11,361 bases of DNA from Paracoccaceae bacterium. GTDB lineage: Bacteria; Pseudomonadota; Alphaproteobacteria; Rhodobacterales; Rhodobacteraceae. The stretch lies in NCBI GenBank assembly GCA_023260935.1, contig JALQTL010000047.1, positions 1 through 11,361 of the forward strand, in the 5' to 3' direction. Below, piece after piece: positions 1-6,225 of the stretch. Position numbers and translations under genes: made by a program. Each line of letters starts with the position of its first letter. Positions within the stretch are counted from its first letter, which is position 1. Below the pieces are notes generated by a model, which was not told where the DNA came from, searched no databases, and saw only the letters and a program-made list of their open reading frames with translations.

Positions 1-1
1 C

Positions 2-187
2 TCGATCTCGGAGACGGTCGATAACACGCCGCCCCCGCCGCCTGGGGGGGATGGCATCGTGCAGGGCACCATGGGCGGCGATCTGATCGACCTAGCCTAT
101 ACCGGTGACCCGCCGCTTCCAGCGCCGCGCACAACGCCTGCGTACCCGGATGCCCCAGCCAATCACCGGCGATCCTTCCGGCTATGA
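2..187 (+). CDS. Partial RTX/Hint-like secreted protein fragment, cut at both sides
   Basis: A reading frame open from the window edge encodes about 61 residues up to a TGA. A proline/glycine linker (PPPPPGGDG) is followed by GTMGGDLIDLAYTGDP. As I recall it, that stretch resembles the segment (G-T-x-G-x-D-L-I-D-x-x-Y-T-G-D-P) that opens calcium-binding RTX or Hint-domain secreted proteins of Rhodobacteraceae. In those proteins an acidic repeat region should follow. Here the frame instead continues into proline- and arginine-rich sequence with no family character, which is the antisense strand of the cca start. Only positions 2 to about 109 therefore look like real coding sequence, and the residues after TGDP are probably read-through across a junction. 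The family call rests on a short match and is tentative. Confidence 0.35.
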   Translation, partial: SISETVDNTPPPPPGGDGIVQGTMGGDLIDLAYTGDPPLPAPRTTPAYPDAPANHRRSFRL

Positions 188-194
188 CGTTCAT
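102..194 (-). pseudogene. cca: 5' fragment of CCA tRNA nucleotidyltransferase, broken at a junction
   Basis: An ATG at 194-192 overlaps the stop codon of the upstream Nudix gene (ATGA overlap). It begins a frame reading MNVIAGRIAGDWLGHPGTQ, then ALCAALEAAGHR. This matches the usual N-terminus of alphaproteobacterial CCA-adding enzyme/poly(A) polymerase, where the motif W-L-x-x-P-x-T-Q-A-x-C-x-x-L-x-x-A-G-H is followed at once by the nucleotidyltransferase motif FVGGCVRNALL. Here the FVGG segment is absent: after GHR the frame stays open but becomes low-complexity arginine/proline sequence, antisense to the secreted-protein fragment. The gene is therefore cut after about 31 codons. CCA addition is essential for tRNA maturation in most bacteria lacking encoded CCA ends, so an intact copy should exist elsewhere, or the join may be an assembly artefact. 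Confidence 0.6.
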
Positions 195-784
195 TGTGCG
201 GCCCTTTCGGCCAGACCCCGCAGAATCCGCGCCGTGGCACCCCATATGTAATAGGGGCCCCAGGGCACTGCATAATAGTTGCGCCACTGGCCAAGCCAGC
301 GGCGACGCTCCACGCTGAACCGGCTGCGGTCCAGCACATGCGCCAAAGGCACGCTGAACGCCTCTTCCACCTCGCCCGCCTCGGGCACGGGATGGAAATC
401 GCCCTCGATCAGGCCCAGAACGGGGGTGATGGAAAAAGAGGTCACGGTTTCATGGGTGGGAAGCCGGCCGATCACCTGCACCCGCCCCGGGGGCAGCCCT
501 ATTTCCTCATGCGCCTCGCGCAGGGCCGCCGCCTCGATCGAGGGATCGGCGGCGTCCACCTTTCCCCCCGGAAACGCGATCTGCCCCGGATGGTGCTTCA
601 GGTGCGAGGCACGCTTTGTCAGCAAAAGCCGCGGTCCTTCGGGGCGCAGCCATACCGCCACCAGCACAGCCGCCGGACGCAAGACGCGCCCTTCCGGCAG
701 CTTGATGCCGGGGTTCAGATCGAAATCGGACGAATCGCCCGCCGGCCGCTGCAAGGCTGCAAGCAGGCGATCCAGTTCAGTCAT
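191..784 (-). CDS. CoA pyrophosphatase, Nudix family (NudL/YeaB-like)
   Basis: A 197-residue protein. It should hydrolyse CoA or its thioesters to 4'-phosphopantetheine and 3',5'-ADP in the cytoplasm, by family knowledge. The CoA-specific extension before the Nudix box is visible as LLLTKRASHLKHHPGQIAFPGG at about residues 53-74. The Nudix box follows at 74-97 and ends in REAHEEIGL (E90, E93 and E94 are the metal ligands); D80 stands where the generic consensus has its first glutamate. The start chosen is the ATG at 784, because its ATGACTGA overlaps the hslO stop by 8 bases and implies translational coupling. The longer upstream frame is arginine-rich shadow of hslO. Its own stop overlaps the ATG of the cca fragment. 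It is probably co-transcribed from the promoter in front of hslO. Confidence 0.88.
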   Translation of the reverse strand: MTELDRLLAALQRPAGDSSDFDLNPGIKLPEGRVLRPAAVLVAVWLRPEGPRLLLTKRASHLKHHPGQIAFPGGKVDAADPSIEAAALREAHEEIGLPPGRVQVIGRLPTHETVTSFSITPVLGLIEGDFHPVPEAGEVEEAFSVPLAHVLDRSRFSVERRRWLGQWRNYYAVPWGPYYIWGATARILRGLAERAAQ

Positions 785-1763
785 TCGTTGCCTCGAAGCC
801 AAGGGTCTTTGGCTCCAGTTCGTAATGGGCGCTACAGAACTGGCAATCGGCCGTAACCATCCCGTTCGGCGCCAGCATCTTGGCGATATCCTTCTGGGAA
901 TAGATCGACATCGTCTGGCGCACCTTTTCTTCCGAACAGGAACAGCCGAACCGCAAGGGCTGCGCATCAAACACGCGCGGCCCTTCTTCGTGGAACAGCC
1001 GGATCAGCAAGTCCGAAGGCGTGACCTGCGGCCCGATCAGTTCAAGATCCTCGACCGTATCAAGCAGAAGGTTGGCGCGGGTCCAATCCTCGCCCTCATC
1101 CCCGGAAAGGATGTCGACATGGCTCAGCAGGCCCCCTTCTCCGCTTCCAGCCTCGACCGCCACGCCTTCGCCGGCCTTGGGCATGTGCTGCAACATCACG
1201 CCGCCGCCGCGCCAATGCGCCACCCTGCCCGGCTCGCTGCTTTTTCCGAAGGTCAGGGCAAAGCGCGTCGGCAGTTGTTCGGATTGCGCGAAATAGGTTT
1301 CGGCGCAGGCGGAAAGCGACCCGCCGGTGATCGGGGTGAAGCCCTGATAGGGCAGCATGCCCTGACCCTGATCCACCATGACGGCGAAATAGCCTTCGCC
1401 AATCTGGCTGAAGGGCTGCGCCCCAAGGTCCAGCGCCTCGGCATCATAGCTGGCGTAAGCGCGGATGCGTGCGGGCTGGCCATCCTCGGACGGGCCATAG
1501 TAATCGGTGGCGATCAGCCGGGCCGGACCCTTGCCGCGAATCTGCAAGCTCAGTTTCCAGCGCAGCTTGACGGATTGGCCGATCAGCGCGGTCAGCAAGG
1601 CGGCCTCGGCCACCAGCGCCTCGATCACGGGCGGATAATTATGTTGTTTCAGCACCTGTTCCAGAACACCGTCCAGCCGCACGACGCGGCCACGGATATC
1701 CGAACGGTCAAGCTGAAACGGCAGGACGGTATCGTCCCAGGCGATTTGTGAACCGGAAGTCAT
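777..1763 (-). CDS. hslO: Hsp33 redox-activated molecular chaperone
   Basis: A 328-residue protein, slightly longer than the usual ~290-300. Hsp33 is a cytoplasmic holdase activated by oxidative unfolding: four cysteines bind zinc when reduced and form two disulfides when oxidised. The switch is plain here, with C274-S-C276 and C307-Q-F-C310, giving CxC-x30-CxxC. The N-terminal substrate-binding domain shows the family segments VAEAALLTALIGQSVKL (about 51-67), GEGYFAVMVDQGQG and PITGGSLSACAETYF. The ATG at 1763 is preferred because AAGGA lies six bases upstream. An in-frame upstream start (MPRLALQGNP) has no such site and would fall close to the predicted transcript start. First gene of the operon with the CoA pyrophosphatase and cca, and divergent from a second Nudix gene. 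A heat-shock promoter match lies upstream. Confidence 0.95.
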   Translation of the reverse strand: MTSGSQIAWDDTVLPFQLDRSDIRGRVVRLDGVLEQVLKQHNYPPVIEALVAEAALLTALIGQSVKLRWKLSLQIRGKGPARLIATDYYGPSEDGQPARIRAYASYDAEALDLGAQPFSQIGEGYFAVMVDQGQGMLPYQGFTPITGGSLSACAETYFAQSEQLPTRFALTFGKSSEPGRVAHWRGGGVMLQHMPKAGEGVAVEAGSGEGGLLSHVDILSGDEGEDWTRANLLLDTVEDLELIGPQVTPSDLLIRLFHEEGPRVFDAQPLRFGCSCSEEKVRQTMSIYSQKDIAKMLAPNGMVTADCQFCSAHYELEPKTLGFEATND

Positions 1764-1799
1764 GGGGTTTCCTTGAAGTGCCAGTCTTGGCATACCGTG

Positions 1800-1830
1800 C
1801 CTATATAGGCAGGGCAACCTCAGGACCAAG
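1800..1830 (-). promoter_or_regulatory. Predicted RpoH (sigma-32) heat-shock promoter of hslO
   Basis: Read on the minus strand, CTTG (1830-1827) is followed by exactly 17 bases and then CCTATATAGG (1809-1800). The alphaproteobacterial heat-shock consensus, as I know it, is CTTG-N17/18-CYTATnTnnG, and every specified base matches. Transcription would start near 1794, leaving a leader of about 30 bases before the hslO ATG at 1763, with the AAGGA ribosome site in it. The -10 lies inside a perfect palindrome (GCCTATATAGGC), so the plus strand also carries the -10 sequence, but no -35 lies at a workable distance for the divergent Nudix gene. That gives the promoter its direction. Confidence 0.7.
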
Positions 1831-1841
1831 GGGCAGAACGG

Positions 1842-2285
1842 ATGCGGCGGTATGGAGAGGCGGTAAAACCGGGCAAGACCTATCGGCCGCGGCCCGGGGT
1901 CTATGCCGTCATCCTTGACCGGGGCCAGCTTCTGGCAACCCATCAAGAGGCGCCGACACCCGAGTTTCAACTGCCCGGCGGAGGCATTGATGCTGGCGAG
2001 CATCCCGTGGCCGCCCTGCACCGCGAAGTGTTCGAGGAAACCGGCTGGCGGATCGCCATCCGCTACCGTCTGGGCGCGTTTCGGCGGTTCACCTATATGC
2101 CGGAATACGACAAATGGGCCGAAAAGATCTGCACGATCTATCTGGCCCGACCCGTCCGCCAGATCAGCGACCCGACAGAGCCGGGCCATACCGCGGTCTG
2201 GATGCCGGCGATATCGGGGCTGGAATTGCTGGGCAATGACGGCGACCGTGCCTTCCTGTTCCGCGCGCTTCAGCTTCCCCGGTAA
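1842..2285 (+). CDS. Nudix hydrolase of unknown substrate
   Basis: A 147-residue cytoplasmic Nudix enzyme, expected to cleave a nucleoside diphosphate linked to another group. The Nudix box is complete at residues 47-69: G47, E53, R61-E62, E65-E66 and G68-W69, matching Gx5Ex7REUxEExGU exactly. Unlike the CoA-type gene on the other side of hslO, it lacks the LLTxR...GQxxFPGG extension, so the two are not recent duplicates. The start is the ATG at 1842, preceded by AAGGGG about eight bases upstream. The N-terminal residues RRYGEAVKPGKTYRPRPGVYAVI form a normal lead into the first strand. It is divergent from hslO across 78 bases. Its last 16 bases overlap the 3' end of the convergent phosphatase gene. 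The substrate cannot be read from the sequence. Confidence 0.85.
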   Translation: MRRYGEAVKPGKTYRPRPGVYAVILDRGQLLATHQEAPTPEFQLPGGGIDAGEHPVAALHREVFEETGWRIAIRYRLGAFRRFTYMPEYDKWAEKICTIYLARPVRQISDPTEPGHTAVWMPAISGLELLGNDGDRAFLFRALQLPR

Positions 2286-3538
2286 TCGAAAACAAGGCCC
2301 GAGATATCGTCGGGAAAGTCCTCGCTTCCCTGATAGGCGGCCAGATCCCAGACCAGCGCATCCAGCAATTGCTGGCTGGCAAGGTGGCGGTTCAGACGCA
2401 AAAGGGCAATCAGCCCGTCCTCGCCCAGTTCGGCCCCATCGCGGCCCGGACATTCGGTAAACCCATCCGACAGCAGCAAAAGCCGGTCGCCGGGGTTCAG
2501 CCGGGCATCCACACGGTCATGCCGTGCCTCGGCGATCAGGCCGATGGGCAGGCCGCCATCGCCCAGCCGTTCCACCCCGCCATCGGCGCGCAGGATCAGC
2601 GGGTGGGGATGCCCCGCCTGCACCAGCGAAAGATGGCCATCGGCAAGCGAAACTTCGGCATAGGCCATGGTGAAATACTGATCCACGCGCAGGTCTTCCA
2701 GCATGGTCCGGTTCAGGCGGGCGGCCACATCTTCGGGTGGCCAGCTGCCGGGACGGCCATCCGGCATCGGCCGCAGGGCAAGGTTCTGGCCCGGCACCTG
2801 CCCGGAAAGATACCCGGCCAGCCGCGCCGTCATCATGGCCGAGGCAACACCATGCCCCGACACATCCACGGAATAGATCCCTACCCGGCCCTCACCGATT
2901 TCAAAGAACCCAACCAGATCACCGCCCACATGCCCCGAAGGACGCAGGAACAGGGTGACGGCCCCGGAACCCCAGTCGCGGAACCTGTCGCGCACCAGTG
3001 CCTGTTGCAGGCGCCGGGCTTCCACCAGATCGCGGCCCAGTGCATCATGCGCCCGGCGCAATTGCTGCACAGTGGCGCCCAGAAGCCGGTTCTTGGCCAC
3101 CAGTTCCTGCTGCATGGCGATGATCCTTTCACCCGCGCGAAGGCGGGCACGCAATTCATCAGCAGTCACGGGCTTTGTCAGGAAGTCATCGGCCCCCGCC
3201 TCCAGCCCGTTGGCGATCTCGGCCTTTTCGGATTTCGATGTCAGCAGGATGAAATAGGCGTAATCCTCATGCCCCAGACCGCGCAGGGTGCGGCAGAATT
3301 CCAGCCCTGACATGCCATCCATCATCCAGTCCGACAGGATGATGTCAAAGCTTTGCGTGCCACAAAGCGCCAGCCCCTCTTCGGCGGAAACCGCCTCGGT
3401 CACCGCAAAGCCCCAGCGGGACAGCGACATGGCCAGCAGCTTGCGCTGTGCCTTGCTGTCATCCACCACCAGCACCCGCAAGGGCTGCTGATGCGCGGCG
3501 GTGCCGCCCAGTTCCGGTAATGCCGTCCCACCGATCAT
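2270..3538 (-). CDS. Response regulator fused to PP2C (RsbU/SpoIIE-type) serine phosphatase
   Basis: A 422-residue two-part signalling protein. The receiver domain (about 21-137) has the acidic pair D26-D27, phosphoacceptor D70 (in ILSDWMMDG), T100 and K122 (TKP). A predicted coiled-coil linker follows (about 138-183). The C-terminal PP2C/SpoIIE domain has metal-binding aspartates at D207 (GGD), D225 (SVDVSGHG), D358 (LLSDGF) and D410-D411 (PDDIS). Phosphorylation of the receiver should control the phosphatase, which in this family dephosphorylates a STAS anti-anti-sigma protein. No STAS protein or anti-sigma kinase is encoded here, so the target lies elsewhere. The start chosen is the ATG at 3538, with AGGGA about eight bases upstream; a TTG 48 bases further up has no ribosome site. 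Its neighbour across the divergent gap is an Hpt protein, a likely phosphodonor. Confidence 0.88.
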   Translation of the reverse strand: MIGGTALPELGGTAAHQQPLRVLVVDDSKAQRKLLAMSLSRWGFAVTEAVSAEEGLALCGTQSFDIILSDWMMDGMSGLEFCRTLRGLGHEDYAYFILLTSKSEKAEIANGLEAGADDFLTKPVTADELRARLRAGERIIAMQQELVAKNRLLGATVQQLRRAHDALGRDLVEARRLQQALVRDRFRDWGSGAVTLFLRPSGHVGGDLVGFFEIGEGRVGIYSVDVSGHGVASAMMTARLAGYLSGQVPGQNLALRPMPDGRPGSWPPEDVAARLNRTMLEDLRVDQYFTMAYAEVSLADGHLSLVQAGHPHPLILRADGGVERLGDGGLPIGLIAEARHDRVDARLNPGDRLLLLSDGFTECPGRDGAELGEDGLIALLRLNRHLASQQLLDALVWDLAAYQGSEDFPDDISGLVFDYRGS

Positions 3539-3685
3539 GCCACAGTCCCTGTCAGGCCATCGCCCACTCAAGCGCGCAAAGATCAACGAGAGGTGAACCT
3601 TCGAATTTTCAGGATCGGCCCCCGGCCTGCCATCATCCGGTAAGCACGCGGCAACCTCGTGGGTGAAAACTCAGGGGCGCGGTAG

Positions 3686-4045
3686 ATGTGGGCCGCCGGA
3701 AGTGGGGGCAGGGTTGTGGTAGACTGGGATCGAGTATGTGAGTTGCGACAAGAAATCGGAAACGAGGACTTCAACGAGGTTCTTCACCTTTTTCTTGATG
3801 AGGCAGACGAGGTGATTGCCCGTCTGGGCGCCGCGGGTGATGCCGCTTCGCTGGAAAGTGATCTTCACTGCCTGAAGGGCAGCGCGCTGAACCTTGGGCT
3901 GACAGATCTGGCGCGCATCTGTCAGGATGGCGAACGCCATGCCGCAGCGGGCAGCATTGCCGTTTCCGTGCCCGAGGTCGCCAGATGCTATCGCCTGTCG
4001 CGAGAGTCGCTGGTTCAGGGTCTGGTACGGCTTGATGCCGCCTGA
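3686..4045 (+). CDS. Hpt-domain phosphotransfer protein
   Basis: A small protein of 119 residues made almost entirely of one histidine phosphotransfer four-helix domain. The phosphorylated histidine is H61 in HCLKGSALNLGL, fitting the HxLKGxAxxxG consensus. Such proteins carry phosphate between a hybrid kinase and a response regulator in the cytoplasm. The ATG at 3686 has AGGGG about eight bases upstream. A GTG at 3716 would instead give MVDWDRVCELRQEIG, which matches how I recall related Hpt proteins beginning, and it removes a glycine-rich leader (AAGSGGR). The true start may therefore be 3716 (109 residues). It is divergent from the receiver-phosphatase gene 147 bases away, suggesting a dedicated relay pair. 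No histidine kinase is encoded in the window. Confidence 0.82.
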   Translation: MWAAGSGGRVVVDWDRVCELRQEIGNEDFNEVLHLFLDEADEVIARLGAAGDAASLESDLHCLKGSALNLGLTDLARICQDGERHAAAGSIAVSVPEVARCYRLSRESLVQGLVRLDAA

Positions 4046-4063
4046 CGGGGCAGGGCCTTTCGG

Positions 4064-4987
4064 CTAGGGATGCGGCACAGGCAGGGCGATCCGTTCAAGC
4101 TCTGCCGCAATCACGGGGGCGGCGAAATCGACAAAGCCGCGCACCTTGGGCGCCACAAGCCGGGAATGCGGATAGACAATCTGGACCGCCAGATCCGGCT
4201 GCGGGCCGCCCGGCGCCACTTCCACAAGGCTGCCATCGCGGATATCTTCGTGGACCATGTAGGAAAGGGCGGGGGCAATGCCATGACCCTGCTTCGCTGC
4301 CTGCAAGGCGGCCAGCGCGTCATTGATCTCGAAAGCCGGGGCAAGCGGCGTGCTGACATGGCGGACGCCATCGTGGTGGCGCCACTCGCGCATCGGCATC
4401 AGCCCGGTGAAGGCGATGATGGCATGGTGCTTCAGATCGGCCGGGGTGGCCGGGGCGCCATGGCGCGCAAGGTAGCCGGGGCTGGCCACCAGCACACGGC
4501 GCACCGCGCCCAGCCTGCGCGCGATCAGCGATGAATCGGGCAGATCCCCGATCCGTACAGCCAGATCAAGGCCTTCATCCACAAGGTTCGTGATCCTGTC
4601 CTGAAGCATCAGCGAAACGCTGACACGCGGGTAGCGTTCCAGAAAGCTGCAAACGATCGGCGCAAGAATCGCCCGCCCGAAAGTGACCGATGCGGTAATC
4701 GACAAATGACCCTGCGGCACGGCAGAGGCGCCCATGGCCACGTTCCGGGCGTCTTCCAGATCGGCAAGGATGCGGCGCGCGCTTTCAAGAAACCGGGCCC
4801 CCGCTTCTGTAAGGGTCAGGCTGCGCGTGGTGCGGTTGAACAGGCGCACGCCAAGCCTGTCTTCCAGCGCGGCCAAGGCGCGGGTCACTGCCGGGGCAGA
4901 CAGCCGCATCCGCGCTGCCGCACGGGAAAGACCGCCCGCATCCGCCACCGCGACAAAAACTTCGATCTCTTGCAGACGATCCGCCAT
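4064..4987 (-). CDS. LysR-family transcriptional regulator
   Basis: A 307-residue regulator of normal LysR length. The N-terminal winged helix-turn-helix covers about residues 1-62 (EIEVFVAVADAGGLSRAAAR, then LSAPAVTRALAALEDRLGVRLFNR and TTRSLTLTEAG). The effector-binding domain starts near residue 90, with the typical segments GHLSITASVTFGR, DLAVRIGDLPDSSLIARRLG and ALQAAKQGHGIA. It resembles the large group of LysR proteins that control neighbouring redox or detoxification genes. It is divergent from the AhpD-like, DUF1348 and PNPOx genes across 123 bases, so those are its likely targets and it may also repress itself. Its 3' end lies 18 bases from the convergent Hpt gene. The inducer is unknown. 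Confidence 0.93.
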   Translation of the reverse strand: MADRLQEIEVFVAVADAGGLSRAAARMRLSAPAVTRALAALEDRLGVRLFNRTTRSLTLTEAGARFLESARRILADLEDARNVAMGASAVPQGHLSITASVTFGRAILAPIVCSFLERYPRVSVSLMLQDRITNLVDEGLDLAVRIGDLPDSSLIARRLGAVRRVLVASPGYLARHGAPATPADLKHHAIIAFTGLMPMREWRHHDGVRHVSTPLAPAFEINDALAALQAAKQGHGIAPALSYMVHEDIRDGSLVEVAPGGPQPDLAVQIVYPHSRLVAPKVRGFVDFAAPVIAAELERIALPVPHP

Positions 4988-5002
4988 AATTCCACTCTAC
5001 GC

Positions 5003-5032
5003 AATAATGGATTTCAAATATCGCCAATTATT
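5003..5032. promoter_or_regulatory. Candidate LysR operator in the divergent intergenic region
   Basis: The 123-base gap between the LysR gene and the AhpD-like gene contains an AT-rich patch unlike the GC-rich surroundings. In it, AATAATGG (5003-5010) and CCAATTATT (5024-5032) form an imperfect dyad around an AT-rich 13-base centre. Its spacing and position are reasonable for a LysR binding site serving both directions. I could not identify confident -35 and -10 elements for either gene, and the dyad has a one-base mismatch in arm length. Confidence 0.35.
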
Positions 5033-5110
5033 CTTTCTGACGCAAATGTTCATTCTATGGCCAAGCGGCACCGCATGGGGGCCGCCATTGCTTCAGGAAA
5101 GGAAAATTCC

Positions 5111-5656
5111 ATGTCCCGCGTTGCCGTCATAGACCCCAAAACCGCCTCGGGAGAGGCAAAGACCCTGCTGGACGCCGTTCAGGCCGGCCTTGGCATGGTG
5201 CCGAATTTCATCCGTGTGCTGGCCAATTCCCCGGCGGCCCTTCAGGCATTTCTGGGCTTGCACGGTATTGCTGGCGCGGGCCTTCTGGACGCCCGGACGC
5301 GCGAACGGATCGCCCTTGCCGTCGCAGAACAAAACGCCTGCCAGTATTGCGTTTCGGCCCATACTGCGATTGGCCGCAAGGCCGGCCTTGATGCCGATGA
5401 AATGCTGGCCAACCGCGCCGGTCGGTCTTCTGACAGCAAGGCCGCCGCTGCATTGACCTTTGCCCGCGCGCTTGTCGCCCACACGGGACAGGTCACGGCG
5501 GCTGAGGTGGAAGCAGTGCGCGCCGCCGGGCATTCCGATGGCGAGATCATCGAAATCATCACCCATGTCGCGATGAACATCTTCACCAACCTTCTGGGCA
5601 AGGCAACCCAGGTAGAGATCGACTTCCCGAAGGTTGACCTGAAGACCGCCGCCTGA
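5111..5656 (+). CDS. AhpD-like (carboxymuconolactone decarboxylase family) protein
   Basis: A 181-residue protein with the AhpD/CMD fold. The catalytic signature is E73-x3-C77-x2-C80-x3-H84 (EQNACQYCVSAH), the disulfide centre of alkylhydroperoxidase-type CMD proteins, so it likely acts as a cytoplasmic thiol peroxidase or reductase. The N-terminal half (DPKTASGEAKTLLDAVQ, then LGMVPNFIRVLANSPAAL) is that of the uncharacterised peroxidase-related group, not of AhpD from mycobacteria. The start at 5111 has GGAAAGGAAAA just upstream. The longer upstream frame runs antisense to the LysR gene and is ignored. It is the first gene of the set divergent from LysR. A terminator-like hairpin follows it at once. 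The physiological reductant and substrate are unknown. Confidence 0.88.
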   Translation: MSRVAVIDPKTASGEAKTLLDAVQAGLGMVPNFIRVLANSPAALQAFLGLHGIAGAGLLDARTRERIALAVAEQNACQYCVSAHTAIGRKAGLDADEMLANRAGRSSDSKAAAALTFARALVAHTGQVTAAEVEAVRAAGHSDGEIIEIITHVAMNIFTNLLGKATQVEIDFPKVDLKTAA

Positions 5657-5661
5657 CCCCC

Positions 5662-5700
5662 GGTCCGGTGTGGTGCCATCGCTTCACCGGACCCTTCTTT
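5662..5700 (+). terminator. Hairpin with short T-rich tail between the AhpD-like and DUF1348 genes
   Basis: GGTCCGGTG (5662-5670) pairs perfectly over nine bases with CACCGGACC (5685-5693) around a 14-base loop, followed by CTTCTTT. It starts five bases after the AhpD-like stop codon and lies 22 bases upstream of the next start codon. It could be a partial intrinsic terminator, or a stabilising 3' structure that gives the first gene more transcript than the two downstream. The T tail is interrupted and the loop is large, so termination would probably be incomplete. Confidence 0.5.
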
Positions 5701-5715
5701 CCCAAAGAGGCCCAC

Positions 5716-6204
5716 ATGACCCGCCCCCCAATGCCCGATACCGCCCGCCCCCCCGTGCCGCCATTTTCGACCGAGGACGCCATCCGCAAGGTACGTCTGG
5801 CCGAAGATGCGTGGAATTCGCGCGACCCGTCACGCGTGGTGCTGGCCTATACCCCCGACAGTCGCTGGCGCAACCGCGCAGAGTTTCCACAGGGCCGGGC
5901 CGAGATCGAAGCCTTCCTGACCCGCAAGTGGCAGCGCGAGGCTGAATACCGCCTGATCAAAGAGCTTTGGACCCATGGGGCAGACCGGATTGCCGTGCGC
6001 TTTGCCTATGAATGGCGCGATGACAGCGGCCAGTGGTATCGCAGCCATGGCAACGAAAACTGGGAATTCGATACTCTGGGCCTGATGCGCCTGCGCTTTG
6101 CCTCGATCAACGATCAGCCGATTGCCGAAGCGGACCGAAAGTTCCGCTGGCCACAGGGGCCGCGGCCCGCGGATCACCCTGGCCTGACCGATCTTGGCCT
6201 TTGA
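5716..6204 (+). CDS. DUF1348 protein, nuclear transport factor 2 (SnoaL-like) fold
   Basis: A 162-residue protein. From about residue 38 to 132 it follows the DUF1348 pattern closely: DPSRVVLAYTPDSRWRNR, EFPQGRAEIEAFLTRKWQRE, YRLIKELWTH, RIAVRFAYEW, then GNENWEFDTLGLMRLRFASIND. The NTF2-like cone fold usually forms a small-molecule pocket, either an enzyme active site or a binding cavity. No function is established for this family to my knowledge. A proline-rich N-terminal tail of about 17 residues is probably disordered. The ATG at 5716 has AGAGG at good spacing; an upstream in-frame ATG at 5668 lies inside the preceding hairpin and is less likely. It is 59 bases after the AhpD-like gene and 21 bases before the PNPOx-like gene. 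Confidence 0.9.
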   Translation: MTRPPMPDTARPPVPPFSTEDAIRKVRLAEDAWNSRDPSRVVLAYTPDSRWRNRAEFPQGRAEIEAFLTRKWQREAEYRLIKELWTHGADRIAVRFAYEWRDDSGQWYRSHGNENWEFDTLGLMRLRFASINDQPIAEADRKFRWPQGPRPADHPGLTDLGL

Positions 6205-6225
6205 CACCCGAAAGCAGAGGATGCC

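Noticed and set aside
41..50. G-run beside the proline-rich stretch, considered as a phase-variable tract
   Set aside because: Only seven Gs, encoding part of an ordinary Pro/Gly linker in a fragment already doubtful; nothing shows slippage.
279..1751. A 490-codon open frame on the plus strand across the hslO and CoA pyrophosphatase genes
   Set aside because: It is antisense to two genes with clear catalytic motifs, has no recognisable domain, and is explained by high GC content.
1800..1809. The palindromic TATATA as a plus-strand promoter for the second Nudix gene
   Set aside because: The plus strand has TTGGCA only 9 bases and TTGAAG 23 bases upstream, both outside a workable spacing; the minus-strand spacing of 17 is right.
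191..2285. The two Nudix genes on either side of hslO as a tandem duplication
   Set aside because: They differ in length, in the sequence before the Nudix box and in the box itself; one has the CoA-specific extension and the other does not.
2369..3310. A 313-codon plus-strand open frame across the receiver-phosphatase gene
   Set aside because: Shadow of the minus-strand gene, whose receiver and PP2C motifs are complete; no ribosome site or family character.
3539..3586. TTG start that would lengthen the receiver-phosphatase by 16 residues
   Set aside because: No ribosome site upstream of the TTG, whereas the ATG at 3538 has AGGGA at good spacing; the extra residues show no receiver-domain character.
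4046..4063. Possible terminator between the convergent Hpt and LysR genes
   Set aside because: The 18-base gap has no convincing stem and no T run.
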